A stretch of 49,202 nt of DNA from Verrucomicrobiota bacterium (GTDB lineage: Bacteria > Verrucomicrobiota > Verrucomicrobiia > Limisphaerales > SXTU01), in contig VHDH01000013.1 in the NCBI GenBank assembly GCA_016871445.1, positions 1 to 49,202 of the forward strand, given 5' to 3'. Below are positions 39,327 to 48,559 of the stretch, in pieces; the first letter of the stretch is position 1; every line of letters starts with the position of its first letter. Below the pieces are notes generated by a model. That model did no database searches, had not been told where the DNA came from, and worked only from the letters and a program-made list of their open reading frames with translations. Made by a program: the position numbers and the translations under genes.

Positions 39327-40586
39327 CTATTTCCCGCCCAGGCAATACAGCGCGCGGTTGGAGCGGAGCAAGAGGCGGCTGCCATCGAAGGCGGGTGTGG
39401 CGTTGAAGTAGCCACGCCGGTTCTCCAGCGAGTTCTCAGCCAGCATTTCAAACTTCGGCGAGGCCGCGAGCACGACCGCGAGGCCTGTGCGCCCGAAGTA
39501 GTAGAGCTTGCCGTCGGCGACGACGGGCGAGGAGTAGATGCCTTGCAGGCTTTGGTTCAGGCGCTCCTCATACACGATTTCGCCAGTCTTCGCGTTGGCG
39601 CAGTAGGCGACGGCGAGGGAATCGCTGGCGAAGTAAAGGTGGCCATCGTGCAACACAGGCGAGGGGACGTTGGAGCCTTTGTTGATTTTCCAAAGCACGT
39701 GGCTGCCGCTCACCTCGCCGCGCCCACCGGCTTTGATGGCGAGGCCGTTCTGCGGGTTGCGTCCGCCGATGGCGTAGATGATGCCGTCTTTCGCAACAGG
39801 CGTGGGGCACATATACCAGCCGATGCCGGTCTGACAGGTCCACAACGGCGCGCCGGTGTCGGCATCGAAGCCGAACACCTGCTTGATGCACGCGGCGACG
39901 ACCTCGGACTTGCCGCCGGGCAGCGCGACCACGAGCGGCGCGTGCCACGACTCCGTGATGCCGCGCGCACTCCATTTCTGCGTGCCGGTCTTTTTGTCGA
40001 GTGCCACGAGCGAACTGCTCTCGACGCTGGCGTTCACGAGCACGAGGTCCTTGTGGAGCACGGGCGAGGTCGCGGAACCCCAGCCGTTCAACTGCGTCCC
40101 GACCTTGGTGTTCCAAAGTTTCTTGCCCGCGTGGTCGAACGCGAACACGCCGGACTTGCCCCAGAAAACATACACGCGCTCAGCGTCCGCGACGGGTGTG
40201 CTGGTGGCGTAACCGTGGTCCTCACGGATGCCGGATTGCTCAGGAAGGTCGGCGGGGACGGGCGTGTTCCACAGAAGCTTGCCGGTGGCGCGGTCGAGGC
40301 AGAGCAGGTGACGCTTCAAATCGTCGAGGCTCGCGCCGCGTCCGGGCTGCACGCCGGTGTAGCAGGTGAGGAAGATTTTGTTGCCGAAGACAATCGGACT
40401 GGACGTGCCGGGGCCGGGCAGGTCGGTCTTCCACGCGAGGCCCTCAGTGTCGCTCCACTTGAGCGGCGCGCCTTTGGAATCGCTGACGCCGGAGCCACCG
40501 GGGCCGCGGAATTGGGTCCAATCCGCGGCTAAGATCTGGGTAGAAATGAGTACGAGTAGGAGGGCGAAAACCGAAACCAGATGCAT
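39327..40586 (-). CDS. Secreted PQQ-like beta-propeller protein
   Basis: 419 residues. A signal peptide (about 1-20, ending near ILAAD) is followed by WTQFRGPGGSGVS, the usual opening of a verrucomicrobial and planctomycetal PQQ-binding-like propeller family, and repeated blade motifs (ALDKKTGTQKWSARG, CANAKTGEIVYEERL). It belongs to the PQQ-dependent dehydrogenase/BamB-like fold, but PQQ ligands and a dehydrogenase active site are not clear, so it may be a binding or scaffold protein. It converges on the HzsA-related gene, 35 bases away, and diverges from the AraC gene across 98 bases. Confidence 0.9.
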   Translation of the reverse strand: MHLVSVFALLLVLISTQILAADWTQFRGPGGSGVSDSKGAPLKWSDTEGLAWKTDLPGPGTSSPIVFGNKIFLTCYTGVQPGRGASLDDLKRHLLCLDRATGKLLWNTPVPADLPEQSGIREDHGYATSTPVADAERVYVFWGKSGVFAFDHAGKKLWNTKVGTQLNGWGSATSPVLHKDLVLVNASVESSSLVALDKKTGTQKWSARGITESWHAPLVVALPGGKSEVVAACIKQVFGFDADTGAPLWTCQTGIGWYMCPTPVAKDGIIYAIGGRNPQNGLAIKAGGRGEVSGSHVLWKINKGSNVPSPVLHDGHLYFASDSLAVAYCANAKTGEIVYEERLNQSLQGIYSSPVVADGKLYYFGRTGLAVVLAASPKFEMLAENSLENRRGYFNATPAFDGSRLLLRSNRALYCLGGK

Positions 40587-40684
40587 GAGGGTTTTTCAGA
40601 ATTCTGATGGGCCGAGGCAAGAGTAAACTTTCTCCCGTCAAGTCGCGGCCTTCCCATGCTTGACGATTGAGCTACATTCCACGC

Positions 40685-41638
40685 GTGCGCAGCCGCGTCA
40701 CCGAGCCATTCAGCGAACGCCCCTTCTGGCAGGCGTGGCCGGGCGCATGGCATCCGCTGTGCGGGAGCTTCGCTGGGATGGGCTGGAGCTTCGAGTGGCA
40801 TGATTTCGAGCCAACGACCCGCGTCGAGTGGGGTAAAAGTTTTCATCCACAGGGCCTCGAAGTCTGCTTAAACCTGACCGGCACTGCACATCTGGCGGCG
40901 AAAAAAGGTGAGGCCGAGCTGCGAGCAGACTCGGCGACGCTCTACCTCGCCGGCGATTTACCATTAGCCGCATGGCGTGAGGCTGGCCAGCGGCACCAGT
41001 TCCTCACGGCCGAGTTCAGCGTAGATTTTCTTCGGGGCAATCTGCCGCGTGGGCTCGGCCAGGTGCGGCCGTTTGTGCAGCGCGTGCTGGACACAAAAAA
41101 GCCCATGAGTGCAGTGGATGATATGCAGCCGCTTACCCCGCGCCTGCGTCTGCTGGTGGCCGCGCTGCGCTCACCGCCCGTGGCCGGGGCGGCGCGCACG
41201 ATGTGGTTCACCGCCAAGGCGTATGAGGTCGCGGCGGAGCTGTTCTTCGACCACACGGCGGAAGAAGCGCTGTTCTGCACACGGCAGACGCTCGTGGCAC
41301 AGGAGCGCGTGGAAAAAGCCGCCGCGCTCATCCGCGAAAACCTCGCCGAGCCGCTCACGCTCGAAGCCCTCGGCCAACGCGTGGGTTGCAGCCCGTTTTA
41401 TCTCAGCCGAACGTTCAGTGAACAGATGGGCATGACCATTTCGCAATACCTGCGGCAAGTGCGGCTCGAACGCGCAGCGGAGCTGCTACGCTCCGGCAAA
41501 TTCAACGTCACGCAAGCTGCGCTTGAAGTTGGCTACTCGAGCATCGGCCACTTTAGCACCGCCTTTCACGAGACTTTTGGTTGTTGCCCGGGCTTGTATC
41601 CGCTGCAGATGCCGTCGCAAGTGGCGGATCGAGAATAG
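40685..41638 (+). CDS. AraC family transcriptional regulator
   Basis: 317 residues from a GTG at 40685 (a TTG at 40667 is also possible). The N-terminal 200 residues are a sensor-like region with the beta-rich block GLEVCLNLTGTAHL, resembling the PchR type of siderophore-responsive regulators. The C-terminal 100 residues are a double helix-turn-helix: PLTLEALGQRVGCSPFYLSR and VTQAALEVGYSSIGHFSTAF. The gene lies just upstream of a TonB-dependent receptor on the same strand, which supports control of iron or siderophore uptake. The ligand is not known. Confidence 0.9.
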   Translation: MRSRVTEPFSERPFWQAWPGAWHPLCGSFAGMGWSFEWHDFEPTTRVEWGKSFHPQGLEVCLNLTGTAHLAAKKGEAELRADSATLYLAGDLPLAAWREAGQRHQFLTAEFSVDFLRGNLPRGLGQVRPFVQRVLDTKKPMSAVDDMQPLTPRLRLLVAALRSPPVAGAARTMWFTAKAYEVAAELFFDHTAEEALFCTRQTLVAQERVEKAAALIRENLAEPLTLEALGQRVGCSPFYLSRTFSEQMGMTISQYLRQVRLERAAELLRSGKFNVTQAALEVGYSSIGHFSTAFHETFGCCPGLYPLQMPSQVADRE

Positions 41639-41720
41639 GTCGCCAAGTTGCGGGCCGATTTAGATTGGGCCGGCCGAAGCTGCGAACTGTAGAAGTGAGG
41701 AAGGCACCTCCCGTGCTGCA

Positions 41721-41770
41721 AGCCGCCGCAAACTTTCCGCAAGCCGTCGGAAGCGCGGCTTTTCCCTTTT
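41721..41770 (+). terminator. Possible Rho-independent terminator of the AraC gene
   Basis: The outer stem AGCCGC (41721-41726)/GCGGCT (41755-41760) encloses an inner stem TTCCG/CGGAA, and TTTT then a second T-run follow. It ends about 110 bases before the TonB-dependent receptor, so the receptor probably has its own promoter. Confidence 0.5.
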
Positions 41771-41878
41771 GCGTAGAACTTCCATCGTTCGGGCGGGCTG
41801 GCGCGCTTGTGTGTGTTCCTCCTGCTCAAGCCTAGACGGTGCAGTCTTTGCGTCACCCGCCCGGACCTAAAAAATAAT

Positions 41879-44134
41879 ATGCGACAATCCAAGATTCGTT
41901 CCTTTGCCTTGCGCCACGCGCTGATCACCGCGTCGCTCATGAGCAGCGTCTTGCTCGCGAAGGTGGCTTCCGCGCAGACCGCCACAAACAGGCCCGCCGC
42001 GAAGGAGCCCGTCAAATTGCCCACCGTCGTCGTGACCGGCGAGTCCCAGGCGGACGCCACCGTGCAGCCCACGTTTCTTCCGGCGGTCGAGGGCACACGC
42101 ATTTACTCGGGCAAGAAGACTACAGTGATTGATTTCGATGCGATGCCGCTGATCCAGTCAGACAACTACCGGCAGGCCTTCACTAAGACGCCCGGACTAA
42201 TCGTCAGCGAGATGCCTAACCCTGCCTTCCTCAACCTCGGCTCGCGCGGCATCGGCGATCCCCACGAGTCGCAGGACCTGATGGTGCTGCGAGACCGCAT
42301 CCCGTTCGCGATGGACATGATCGGCTATCCCACCGTGTATTACGCGCCGCCGCTGACCTCGGTGGACCGGTTGGAATTCGTCCGGGGCGGGGCCTCGCTG
42401 CTGTTCGGCCCGCAGCCAGCGGGGGCATTGAACTATGTCACGCACCAACCGCGCCGCGACCGCGCGTTCGCCGCACGCACGGACCAGGTGTTCGGCTCGG
42501 ACAACCTCTATTCCACCTACACTTCCGTGGAAGGCACGTCGGGCCGCGTGGGCTACTTGGCCTATGTCGATCACCGGCAAGGCGACAGCTTCCGCGATGT
42601 GAACAGCGACTTCCGCGTCACCGGCGGCACCTTCAAGCTGGTGCTGGACGCCGACCGGGAAACGCGGTGGACGCTGGGCTTCGATGCCTTCAACGGGGAC
42701 AGCGGCGAGCCGGGCGGGCTGACGCTCGGCACGGCCGCGCCTCTCGGCGGCTCGGTGTTCAACTACTCCGCCAACCGCAACGCCACGCAGCACGCCTTCG
42801 ACCGCGTGCGGGTCGAGCGCTACGCGCCCTCGCTGACCGTCGAGCATGACTTCAGCCCAACCACGCGGGCCGAGGCGCGCGTCTGGGGCGGTTACTCGCG
42901 GCGGTTCAGCCGTCGGGAGACGGATGTCGGCTTCGGCACGCAGGCGGCGGTGCCAGTCGCGGACGCCGATGGCAACCGCGACAACCTGCTTACGGAGCAC
43001 CAATACTATTTTTCCGGCACCGACGTGCGCGCGCGCCACGACTGGACCGCGTGGGAGAACGACCACACGCTCACGGCCGGCTTCACCACATATTACTCGG
43101 ACGCGCCCTTCTCAGTGCGACGTGGCGAGACGGTCACCGCCGAAGACGGCGCGCTCCGGCTGCAGTCACGACGGGGCACGGTTTACGGCGCGATCTTCGC
43201 GGAGAACAAATTCACCTTCTCCAAGTTGAGCATCGTGCCGGCGATTCGCGTTGAGACAATCCACCAAAACATCACCGAACTGGCCAACAACGGCACCGGC
43301 GAAGCCGTGACGCCCAAGGCAGTTCTCTCCCGCGATTCCTATGTCGAGGTCGTGCCCCTGCTGGCGCTGGGCCTGGCTTACGATTTCGGGCGCGGACACG
43401 AGGCCTACGCGAATGTCTCTCAAGGTTACAAGGCCAAGACCTTCACCGATGCCGTTCCGTTGGGCACGGCGGACACCGTCAGCGCGAACCTCGAAGCCGC
43501 GCGCTCCTGGACCTACGAACTTGGCCTGCGCGGTGCGCCGCAACCCTGGCTGACCTACGATGTCAGCGTCTTCCGCATTGATTACGACAACCGGTTTGGC
43601 CGCGTCGGTGCGAACATCCAGAACGTGGGCCGCTCCATCAACCAAGGCCTGGATCTGGCCCTCGAAGTGGACCTGATCGGCCTTTACGACGCCCGCACGG
43701 GCGGGCAACCCGGCGAGCGCGACCTGGCTCTCAACTTGCACGGCAACGTGGAGTTCCTAGACGCCCGCTTCGAATCCGGTCCGCTCACGGGCCTGACGCC
43801 GCAATACGCACCGGACCATCTGGTGCGCGTCGGTGCGACGCTGCACAGCAAGCGCTGGGGTCGCGTGGGGCTCATGGGCACGTTTGTAGATAGCCACTGG
43901 GCTAATGACAACAACGGCCTTTTTGCTCCGGCCAATCCAGCCAGTAGCGGTTTTATCCCCGCTTACATGGTCTGGGATCTGTCCGCTGAAGTGCGGCTTT
44001 ATAAGGACTCCGTCTCGCTCCTCGCCGGCATCAACAACCTGCTCGGCGAAGATTACTTCTCACGCGTTCGTGCCGACGGCATCCAGCCCGCCTACGGCCG
44101 TAACTTCTACGCCGGCCTGTCAGTGAGGTTTTGA
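41879..44134 (+). CDS. TonB-dependent outer-membrane receptor (FecA-like)
   Basis: 751 residues. A signal peptide (about 1-32, ending near ASAQT) is followed by a possible TonB box (LPTVVVTGE), the plug domain (about 60-190; RQAFTKTPGLIVSE, DRLEFVRGGASLLFGPQPAGALNYVT) and a 22-strand-type barrel, ending in the terminal aromatic residue GLSVRF. It resembles iron-dicitrate and siderophore receptors. The start at 41879 is preferred to one at 41807. It lies between an AraC regulator and the TonB/ExbB/ExbD genes, all on one strand, so it is probably part of a single iron-uptake system, perhaps regulated by the AraC protein. Confidence 0.93.
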   Translation: MRQSKIRSFALRHALITASLMSSVLLAKVASAQTATNRPAAKEPVKLPTVVVTGESQADATVQPTFLPAVEGTRIYSGKKTTVIDFDAMPLIQSDNYRQAFTKTPGLIVSEMPNPAFLNLGSRGIGDPHESQDLMVLRDRIPFAMDMIGYPTVYYAPPLTSVDRLEFVRGGASLLFGPQPAGALNYVTHQPRRDRAFAARTDQVFGSDNLYSTYTSVEGTSGRVGYLAYVDHRQGDSFRDVNSDFRVTGGTFKLVLDADRETRWTLGFDAFNGDSGEPGGLTLGTAAPLGGSVFNYSANRNATQHAFDRVRVERYAPSLTVEHDFSPTTRAEARVWGGYSRRFSRRETDVGFGTQAAVPVADADGNRDNLLTEHQYYFSGTDVRARHDWTAWENDHTLTAGFTTYYSDAPFSVRRGETVTAEDGALRLQSRRGTVYGAIFAENKFTFSKLSIVPAIRVETIHQNITELANNGTGEAVTPKAVLSRDSYVEVVPLLALGLAYDFGRGHEAYANVSQGYKAKTFTDAVPLGTADTVSANLEAARSWTYELGLRGAPQPWLTYDVSVFRIDYDNRFGRVGANIQNVGRSINQGLDLALEVDLIGLYDARTGGQPGERDLALNLHGNVEFLDARFESGPLTGLTPQYAPDHLVRVGATLHSKRWGRVGLMGTFVDSHWANDNNGLFAPANPASSGFIPAYMVWDLSAEVRLYKDSVSLLAGINNLLGEDYFSRVRADGIQPAYGRNFYAGLSVRF

Positions 44135-44155
44135 GGCGACCGGCACCAGCCGCCT
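44134..44155 (+). other. Small hairpin at the receptor stop codon
   Basis: AGGCG starting on the last base of the TGA pairs with CGCCT (44151-44155) around a 12-base loop. No U-tract follows. A weaker member of the stop-codon hairpin group. Confidence 0.35.
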
Positions 44156-44301
44156 AGCGCAAACTGCCGTAAAAAAATCGCAATTCGGCGTAAGACTGCT
44201 CATCTGACGCTGTTAAATGATCGTAGACCTTGTCACAAAACGAGTTCACAGGTCGTCGGGTGGGGTATAAGATTAAATTCTGTCTCTAAACAATAAGGGC
44301 T

Positions 44302-45069
44302 GTGCCTGCGCAATCTCCAAACACTGATTCCGCCGCCTCCCCGGGCGGCCGGACGGAATTGTCGATGGCTCCCATCCTCACATTGGTGTTGTGGTTGGGC
44401 TGCTTGCTCGTGGGCGGCTTGGGTTTTGTATTACCTTATTCCCGGCCGCAACCATCGCCCCCTGCAGCCATTATCCAAGCAGAGTTGCTGAAGGTGGATC
44501 TAAGCAACGAGCCAGCGCCTCCACCCGATGCCGCTCAACCGCCCGCGCCCGAGTCCGCCGAGCCGCCGCCGCTCTTCGCCCCTCCCACGCCGCCGCCAGC
44601 CCCGCAACTGGTCGCCGTCGCGCTGCCTAGCCCAGCCGTGGCCTTCGCCCTGCCCGTGGAAGGGCCCGCCCGGATTGTCGAACTCAAACAAGCTGCGTTC
44701 GTGCGGCCCGCACCCGTGCAAAAGATTGTCCCCACTGGTCCGCCCGGCCCACCAAGCAATTCCAACCAGCCGAGTGGCAACAACGCCGCCGCGCCCGCTG
44801 TGCAAACGCTCACCTATGGCCAGGGCGAAGGCCGCCAACCTGCACCGCGTTACCCAGAATCAGCCCGGCGCGCCGGACAAGAAGGCACCGTGGTGGTTCG
44901 TCTCAGCATTGGCACTGATGGTCGCGTGCTGGCGGCAGAGCCGAGTGCCCCTTCGCCCTGGAGCGCACTTAATCGAGAGGCCCTGAGAGTAGTGCGCGAG
45001 CAGTGGCAATTTCAGCCTGGACCTGTGCGGCTCTTCGAAGTTGCCATCCGTTTTGAACTGAAGAAGTGA
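44302..45069 (+). CDS. tonB: TonB-type energy transducer
   Basis: 255 residues from a GTG at 44302 (an ATG at 44365 would trim 21 residues). One membrane helix (about 24-45, [20 protein letters not shown]) is followed by a long proline-rich periplasmic spacer (about 50-165) and a TonB C-terminal domain (about 175-250; [20 protein letters not shown], and [10 protein letters not shown]). TonB passes energy from ExbB/ExbD to outer-membrane receptors such as the one upstream. The exbB gene begins right at its end, so they form an operon. Confidence 0.93.
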   Translation: MPAQSPNTDSAASPGGRTELSMAPILTLVLWLGCLLVGGLGFVLPYSRPQPSPPAAIIQAELLKVDLSNEPAPPPDAAQPPAPESAEPPPLFAPPTPPPAPQLVAVALPSPAVAFALPVEGPARIVELKQAAFVRPAPVQKIVPTGPPGPPSNSNQPSGNNAAAPAVQTLTYGQGEGRQPAPRYPESARRAGQEGTVVVRLSIGTDGRVLAAEPSAPSPWSALNREALRVVREQWQFQPGPVRLFEVAIRFELKK

Positions 45070-45077
45070 TTTTTAAA

Positions 45078-45806
45078 ATGACTCCCATTTTCGCCAACGT
45101 CGCCGTGGACATTTTCATCAAGGGCGGCCCCATCATGTGGCCGATCCTTGCCTGCCTGGTTGCCGCATTAGTGGTGGTCGCCGAGCGCAGCCTGTGGTGG
45201 TGGCAGCACTACCGCCGCTGCCGTGAGCCCCAGTTGCGCGAAGCGTTCGAGGCTATCGCCGCCGGAGACTTCGACCGCGCCTTGTGCTTGAGCGAATCTT
45301 CACCGGACCCTTACCTGAACACCGTGGGCGAAGGCCTTTGCCATGCTCACTCATCACTGCTGGGCGCTATGCAGCTCCGTGCGACTGACGAATTGGAGCG
45401 GGCAGAAAAACGGCTTTGGATCCTCGGCACGTTCATCACGCTTGCCCCATTGCTGGGCCTGCTGGGCACGGTCACGGGCATCATGCATTCATTTAGTTTC
45501 GTAGGAGAGGAGGCACTCGCGCCGGCGAAGGTCAGCGGCGGTATTGCTGAGGCGCTCATCGCCACCGCCGGCGGACTAGGCATCGCCATCCTGTGCCTAC
45601 TGCCTTACAACTGGTTTAACCGTCGGCTCGCGCACTATCGCGGCAACTTGGAGCGCACCATCAACCACGTCGAGTTGTTGGTGGAATCAGCCAAGCACCA
45701 TGGCCACGACCTCGAAGTCTTCGCCCGCCAACGCGCCATTCGCACGCGGGCCAGTGTCTTCCGCCCGAAGGAAGAAAAGCCGCCCACCTCGGCCGTGACC
45801 CGTTGA
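45078..45806 (+). CDS. exbB: ExbB/TolQ/MotA family proton channel
   Basis: 242 residues. Three membrane helices are expected: one near the N-terminus (about 19-35, [17 protein letters not shown]), two in the middle and C-terminal half ([19 protein letters not shown] and [15 protein letters not shown]), the last two framing the proton path. It works with ExbD as the motor for TonB. The ATG at 45078 is preferred; a GTG at 45066 overlaps the tonB stop. The gene lies 8 bases after tonB and 21 before exbD. Confidence 0.93.
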   Translation: MTPIFANVAVDIFIKGGPIMWPILACLVAALVVVAERSLWWWQHYRRCREPQLREAFEAIAAGDFDRALCLSESSPDPYLNTVGEGLCHAHSSLLGAMQLRATDELERAEKRLWILGTFITLAPLLGLLGTVTGIMHSFSFVGEEALAPAKVSGGIAEALIATAGGLGIAILCLLPYNWFNRRLAHYRGNLERTINHVELLVESAKHHGHDLEVFARQRAIRTRASVFRPKEEKPPTSAVTR

Positions 45807-45827
45807 CGTCCATTCCCCCAAAAAACC

Positions 45828-46253
45828 ATGCCCGTCAAACTTGGCTCCAAACTTCCGCCAGAAAACGCTGAGGCGCGCATCGAGATCATTCCGCTGATTG
45901 ACATCATGTTCTTCCTGCTCGCCGCGTTCATGCTGGTGAGCCTGAGCATGGTGAACCTCAAGAGCGTGAAGGTGAACCTGCCCACCGCCACCTCGGCCAC
46001 GGCGGACCCTAAGCGTGACTACGTGAGTCTCTCCGTGGACAAGGCCGGCATGGCCTACCTCGACGCCAAACCCGTCGCCCCCAACGAACTGGCCATCGCG
46101 CTCGCCGCCCTAGTCAAGGCAAACGAAGAGGTGCGCGTTTTCATCAGTGGCGACAAAGACGCCCGGCACGGCGATGTGATCCGCGTGCTGGATATCGTGC
46201 GCGGCACGGGCATCCAGAAAGTGGCCTTCGAGATTCGCACTCCGGAGAAATGA
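45828..46253 (+). CDS. exbD: ExbD/TolR family protein
   Basis: 141 residues. One membrane helix (about 20-40) contains the essential Asp at position 25 (PLIDIMFFLLAAFML), as in E. coli ExbD. The periplasmic domain follows (VSLSVDKAGMAYLD). Part of the tonB-exbB-exbD operon. Its stop overlaps the start of the next gene by 4 bases (ATGA), so translation is coupled. Confidence 0.93.
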   Translation: MPVKLGSKLPPENAEARIEIIPLIDIMFFLLAAFMLVSLSMVNLKSVKVNLPTATSATADPKRDYVSLSVDKAGMAYLDAKPVAPNELAIALAALVKANEEVRVFISGDKDARHGDVIRVLDIVRGTGIQKVAFEIRTPEK

Positions 46254-46882
46254 CCCGCTTCCTCCAATGGTTCAACCTCGTGGGCGTGCTGGCGTTGGCG
46301 GCGCTTTGCGTTCAGCAGTGGCGCATCAACCGGCACCTCAACCATGAGTTCAACGAGGCCTGCAAGCTTTGCATCAGCCATAGCCAGAACCTCGGTGAGA
46401 AAGATAAGAAGCTGAAGAGCGCCGCGGCCGATCTCGAAGTCTTTCGCGACCAACTCACCCGCGCCACCGCCTCGCTCAAGGACACCGAAACCAAGCTTGC
46501 CGCACTCGACCGGCAGTTGAAGCAACTCACGAACGAGCGCGAACAACTCAAGACCAGCGTCACCAACTGGGCTGCCGCCGTGGCCACCCGCGATGAGCGC
46601 CTTAAACAATCCGGTGCCGAGCTCACTAAGCTAGGCAACGATCGCAACGACGCGGTGCGTAAGTTCAACGAGCTGGCCGGCCGACAGAACCAGCTGGTGG
46701 CGGAGATCGAGCGCCGCGCGAAGGAACACAACGCCGTGATCGAGGAGATGAATAAGCGCACGCTGGAGCACAACCGCTTACTCACGGAGATGAACAAGCG
46801 AGCGAGGGACTTCAACGAGTTGGTGGACAAATACAACGCGTTAGCCAAGCAGTTGGAGGCCAAGCCTCCGGCCAAACCTTAA
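46250..46882 (+). CDS. Coiled-coil membrane protein coupled to exbD
   Basis: 210 residues; family not recognised. One N-terminal membrane helix (about 7-22, WFNLVGVLALAALCV), a CKLC motif at about 38-41, then a nearly continuous coiled coil to the C-terminus (residues about 50-205), rich in Lys, Glu, Leu and Asn with a repeated EMNKR(T/A)xxxN pattern (EEMNKRTLEHN, TEMNKRARDFN). It is likely to project into the periplasm. It overlaps exbD by 4 bases, so it is probably made together with the TonB motor. A structural partner or spacer function is inferred from position only. Confidence 0.82.
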   Translation: MTRFLQWFNLVGVLALAALCVQQWRINRHLNHEFNEACKLCISHSQNLGEKDKKLKSAAADLEVFRDQLTRATASLKDTETKLAALDRQLKQLTNEREQLKTSVTNWAAAVATRDERLKQSGAELTKLGNDRNDAVRKFNELAGRQNQLVAEIERRAKEHNAVIEEMNKRTLEHNRLLTEMNKRARDFNELVDKYNALAKQLEAKPPAKP

Positions 46883-47039
46883 ACCGCGCGCCCTCGCGAT
46901 TGGATGCCGGAAGTAAGTGGTCTGACCCGACGCATGTGGGCAGAGGTTTGTCATGAACCACCCGAGGCGTCATCTAAAGTGCACAGTCCGCAGCCCGTGT
47001 CTTGCGGGGCCCCGACCACTCCGATAAATTACAACCAAG

Positions 47040-47672
47040 TTGAAGAGCAGTTCGCGATCAGAAATACCGCGCAAGGCTGTTTATCGCCTTTCGATTTACC
47101 TGCGCTGTTTGTTGCGCCTCAAGGAGAACGGCTTGCCAACGATTTCCAGCGAGGCACTCGCCCGCGCGGCGGGAGTAAAGCCTACGCAGTTGCGCAAGGA
47201 CTTGACCTACTTCGGCTCGTTCGGCACGCGCGGGCTGGGCTACGATGTGGAGCAACTCTCCGGGATGATCGCCGACGTACTGGGCACCAACCGTCTGCAA
47301 CCCGTCGTGCTCATTGGCGTCGGCAATCTTGGCGCGGCGTTGTTGGCGTATCAGGGCTTTGGCCCCGAGGGCTTTGAGGTGGTAGCGGCCTTCGACGCGG
47401 AACCGGCCAAGGCGCGCACCCGAACCAATTTTCCCCGCATTCTGCCCATGCCTGAGATGATGCGGGTCGTTCGCTCCCGCAACGTGCGCATGGCGATTCT
47501 AACCGTGCCGGCTAATGCAGCACAGGAGGTCGCCAACCAACTTGTGGACGCAGGGATCGTCGGCATCCTCAACTTCGCGCCGATCGTGCTGCAGGTGCCC
47601 GAGGATGTGACGGTGAATGGCGTGAACCTTGCCATCGAACTGGAAAACCTGAGTTATTTTATCCAGGGGTGA
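47040..47672 (+). CDS. rex: Redox-sensing transcriptional repressor Rex
   Basis: 210 residues from a TTG at 47040. An N-terminal winged helix (about 10-75; IPRKAVYRLSIYLRCL, TQLRKDLTYFGSFGTRGLGY) is followed by a Rossmann domain with GVGNLGAALLAY, the NADH-sensing site, and a C-terminal LSYFIQG helix for domain swapping. Rex senses the NADH/NAD ratio and releases DNA when NADH is high. The usual Rex operator (TTGTGAA, 4 bases, TTCACAA) was not found in the window, so its targets cannot be named. It is followed by mlaE after 140 bases. Confidence 0.95.
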   Translation: MKSSSRSEIPRKAVYRLSIYLRCLLRLKENGLPTISSEALARAAGVKPTQLRKDLTYFGSFGTRGLGYDVEQLSGMIADVLGTNRLQPVVLIGVGNLGAALLAYQGFGPEGFEVVAAFDAEPAKARTRTNFPRILPMPEMMRVVRSRNVRMAILTVPANAAQEVANQLVDAGIVGILNFAPIVLQVPEDVTVNGVNLAIELENLSYFIQG

Positions 47673-47725
47673 AATGGGTTGAGAGTTTAGCTGGCGTTCC
47701 GGTCATGGCCGCCCCTGACAATTAA

Positions 47726-47777
47726 AATTAACCGCGAGCGAAACTCCATTTGCCAACCACGCGTTGTGCGGTTAATT
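47726..47777. repeat. Inverted repeat upstream of mlaE
   Basis: AATTAACCGC (47726-47735) and its exact reverse complement GCGGTTAATT (47768-47777) are 32 bases apart, about 36 bases before the mlaE start. It could be a regulator site or a long-loop RNA structure in the leader. Confidence 0.45.
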
Positions 47778-47812
47778 AACCTCCCGTCGAACGGGGCTTT
47801 CCAGTTTGTTCT

Positions 47813-48559
47813 ATGTTTCGGGACATTGGCGGATTGACATTGCTGGTTTGGCGGACGCTTCAGGCGTTGCCGCTAGTGTTTAGGCACGGGCGCAAGGTGC
47901 TGGAGCAGTTCTACGAGATCGGCATGGGCAGCATGCTCATGGTCTGCATCTTGTCGTTCTTCATCGGCGGCGTGCTCGCACTGGAGATTGGCCCAGTAAT
48001 GGTGGAGCGCGGGCTGGCAAACTTCCTAGGCGGCATTGTCGGCCTCGGTTTGTGCCGCGAGCTAGTCCCGGTACTTATGGCCGTGCTAATCGCGGGGCGC
48101 ATTGGCTCAGCAATGGCAGCAGAGATCGGCTCGATGGCCGTGTATCAGGAAATAGATGCACTGCGCACGATGAACATCAACCCCGTGCATTACCTCGTGC
48201 TGCCCCGTATCGTCGCCCTCGCGGTGGGCTTGCCAATGCTGGTGATTTTCGCCGATCTCGTCGGCTGGTTGGGCGGTGCGCTGGTTTGCTCGGCGAACCA
48301 ACAGATCGCTGTGGGGACGCAGTCCTTCTTGTCGAACCTGCGCGCCACGGTGGGGTTGGAGGACGTGTTGCATGGCCTGTACAAGACCTTCGCCTTCGCG
48401 CTGGTCATCGGCACGGTATCGTGCCATCAGGGTCTGGCGACCATTGGTGGTCCGCGCGGCATCGGCCGCACCGTTACTAAAGCCGTGGTCAACTCCATTG
48501 TGCTTATTCTCATCCTCGATTACTTCCTCACGCACCTGCTGGTGCAGCTTGAGAAATGA
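47813..48559 (+). CDS. mlaE: MlaE-type ABC transporter permease
   Basis: 248 residues with about five or six membrane helices. The family blocks are present: EIGMGSMLMVCILSFFIGG, LVPVLMAVLIAGRIGSAMAAEIGSM, given here only as VLMAVLIAGRIG and AAEIGSM, and EIDALRTMNINP. MlaE is the inner-membrane permease of the Mla system, which moves phospholipids between the inner and outer membranes. It overlaps the ATPase gene by 4 bases. The solute-binding partner (MlaD) would be expected further downstream, beyond the window. Confidence 0.93.
   Translation: MFRDIGGLTLLVWRTLQALPLVFRHGRKVLEQFYEIGMGSMLMVCILSFFIGGVLALEIGPVMVERGLANFLGGIVGLGLCRELVPVLMAVLIAGRIGSAMAAEIGSMAVYQEIDALRTMNINPVHYLVLPRIVALAVGLPMLVIFADLVGWLGGALVCSANQQIAVGTQSFLSNLRATVGLEDVLHGLYKTFAFALVIGTVSCHQGLATIGGPRGIGRTVTKAVVNSIVLILILDYFLTHLLVQLEK

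Noticed and set aside
41639-41878. Possible riboswitch or Fur box before the TonB-dependent receptor
   Set aside because: No cobalamin riboswitch core and no Fur-like 19-base palindrome could be seen; only a terminator-like hairpin is present.
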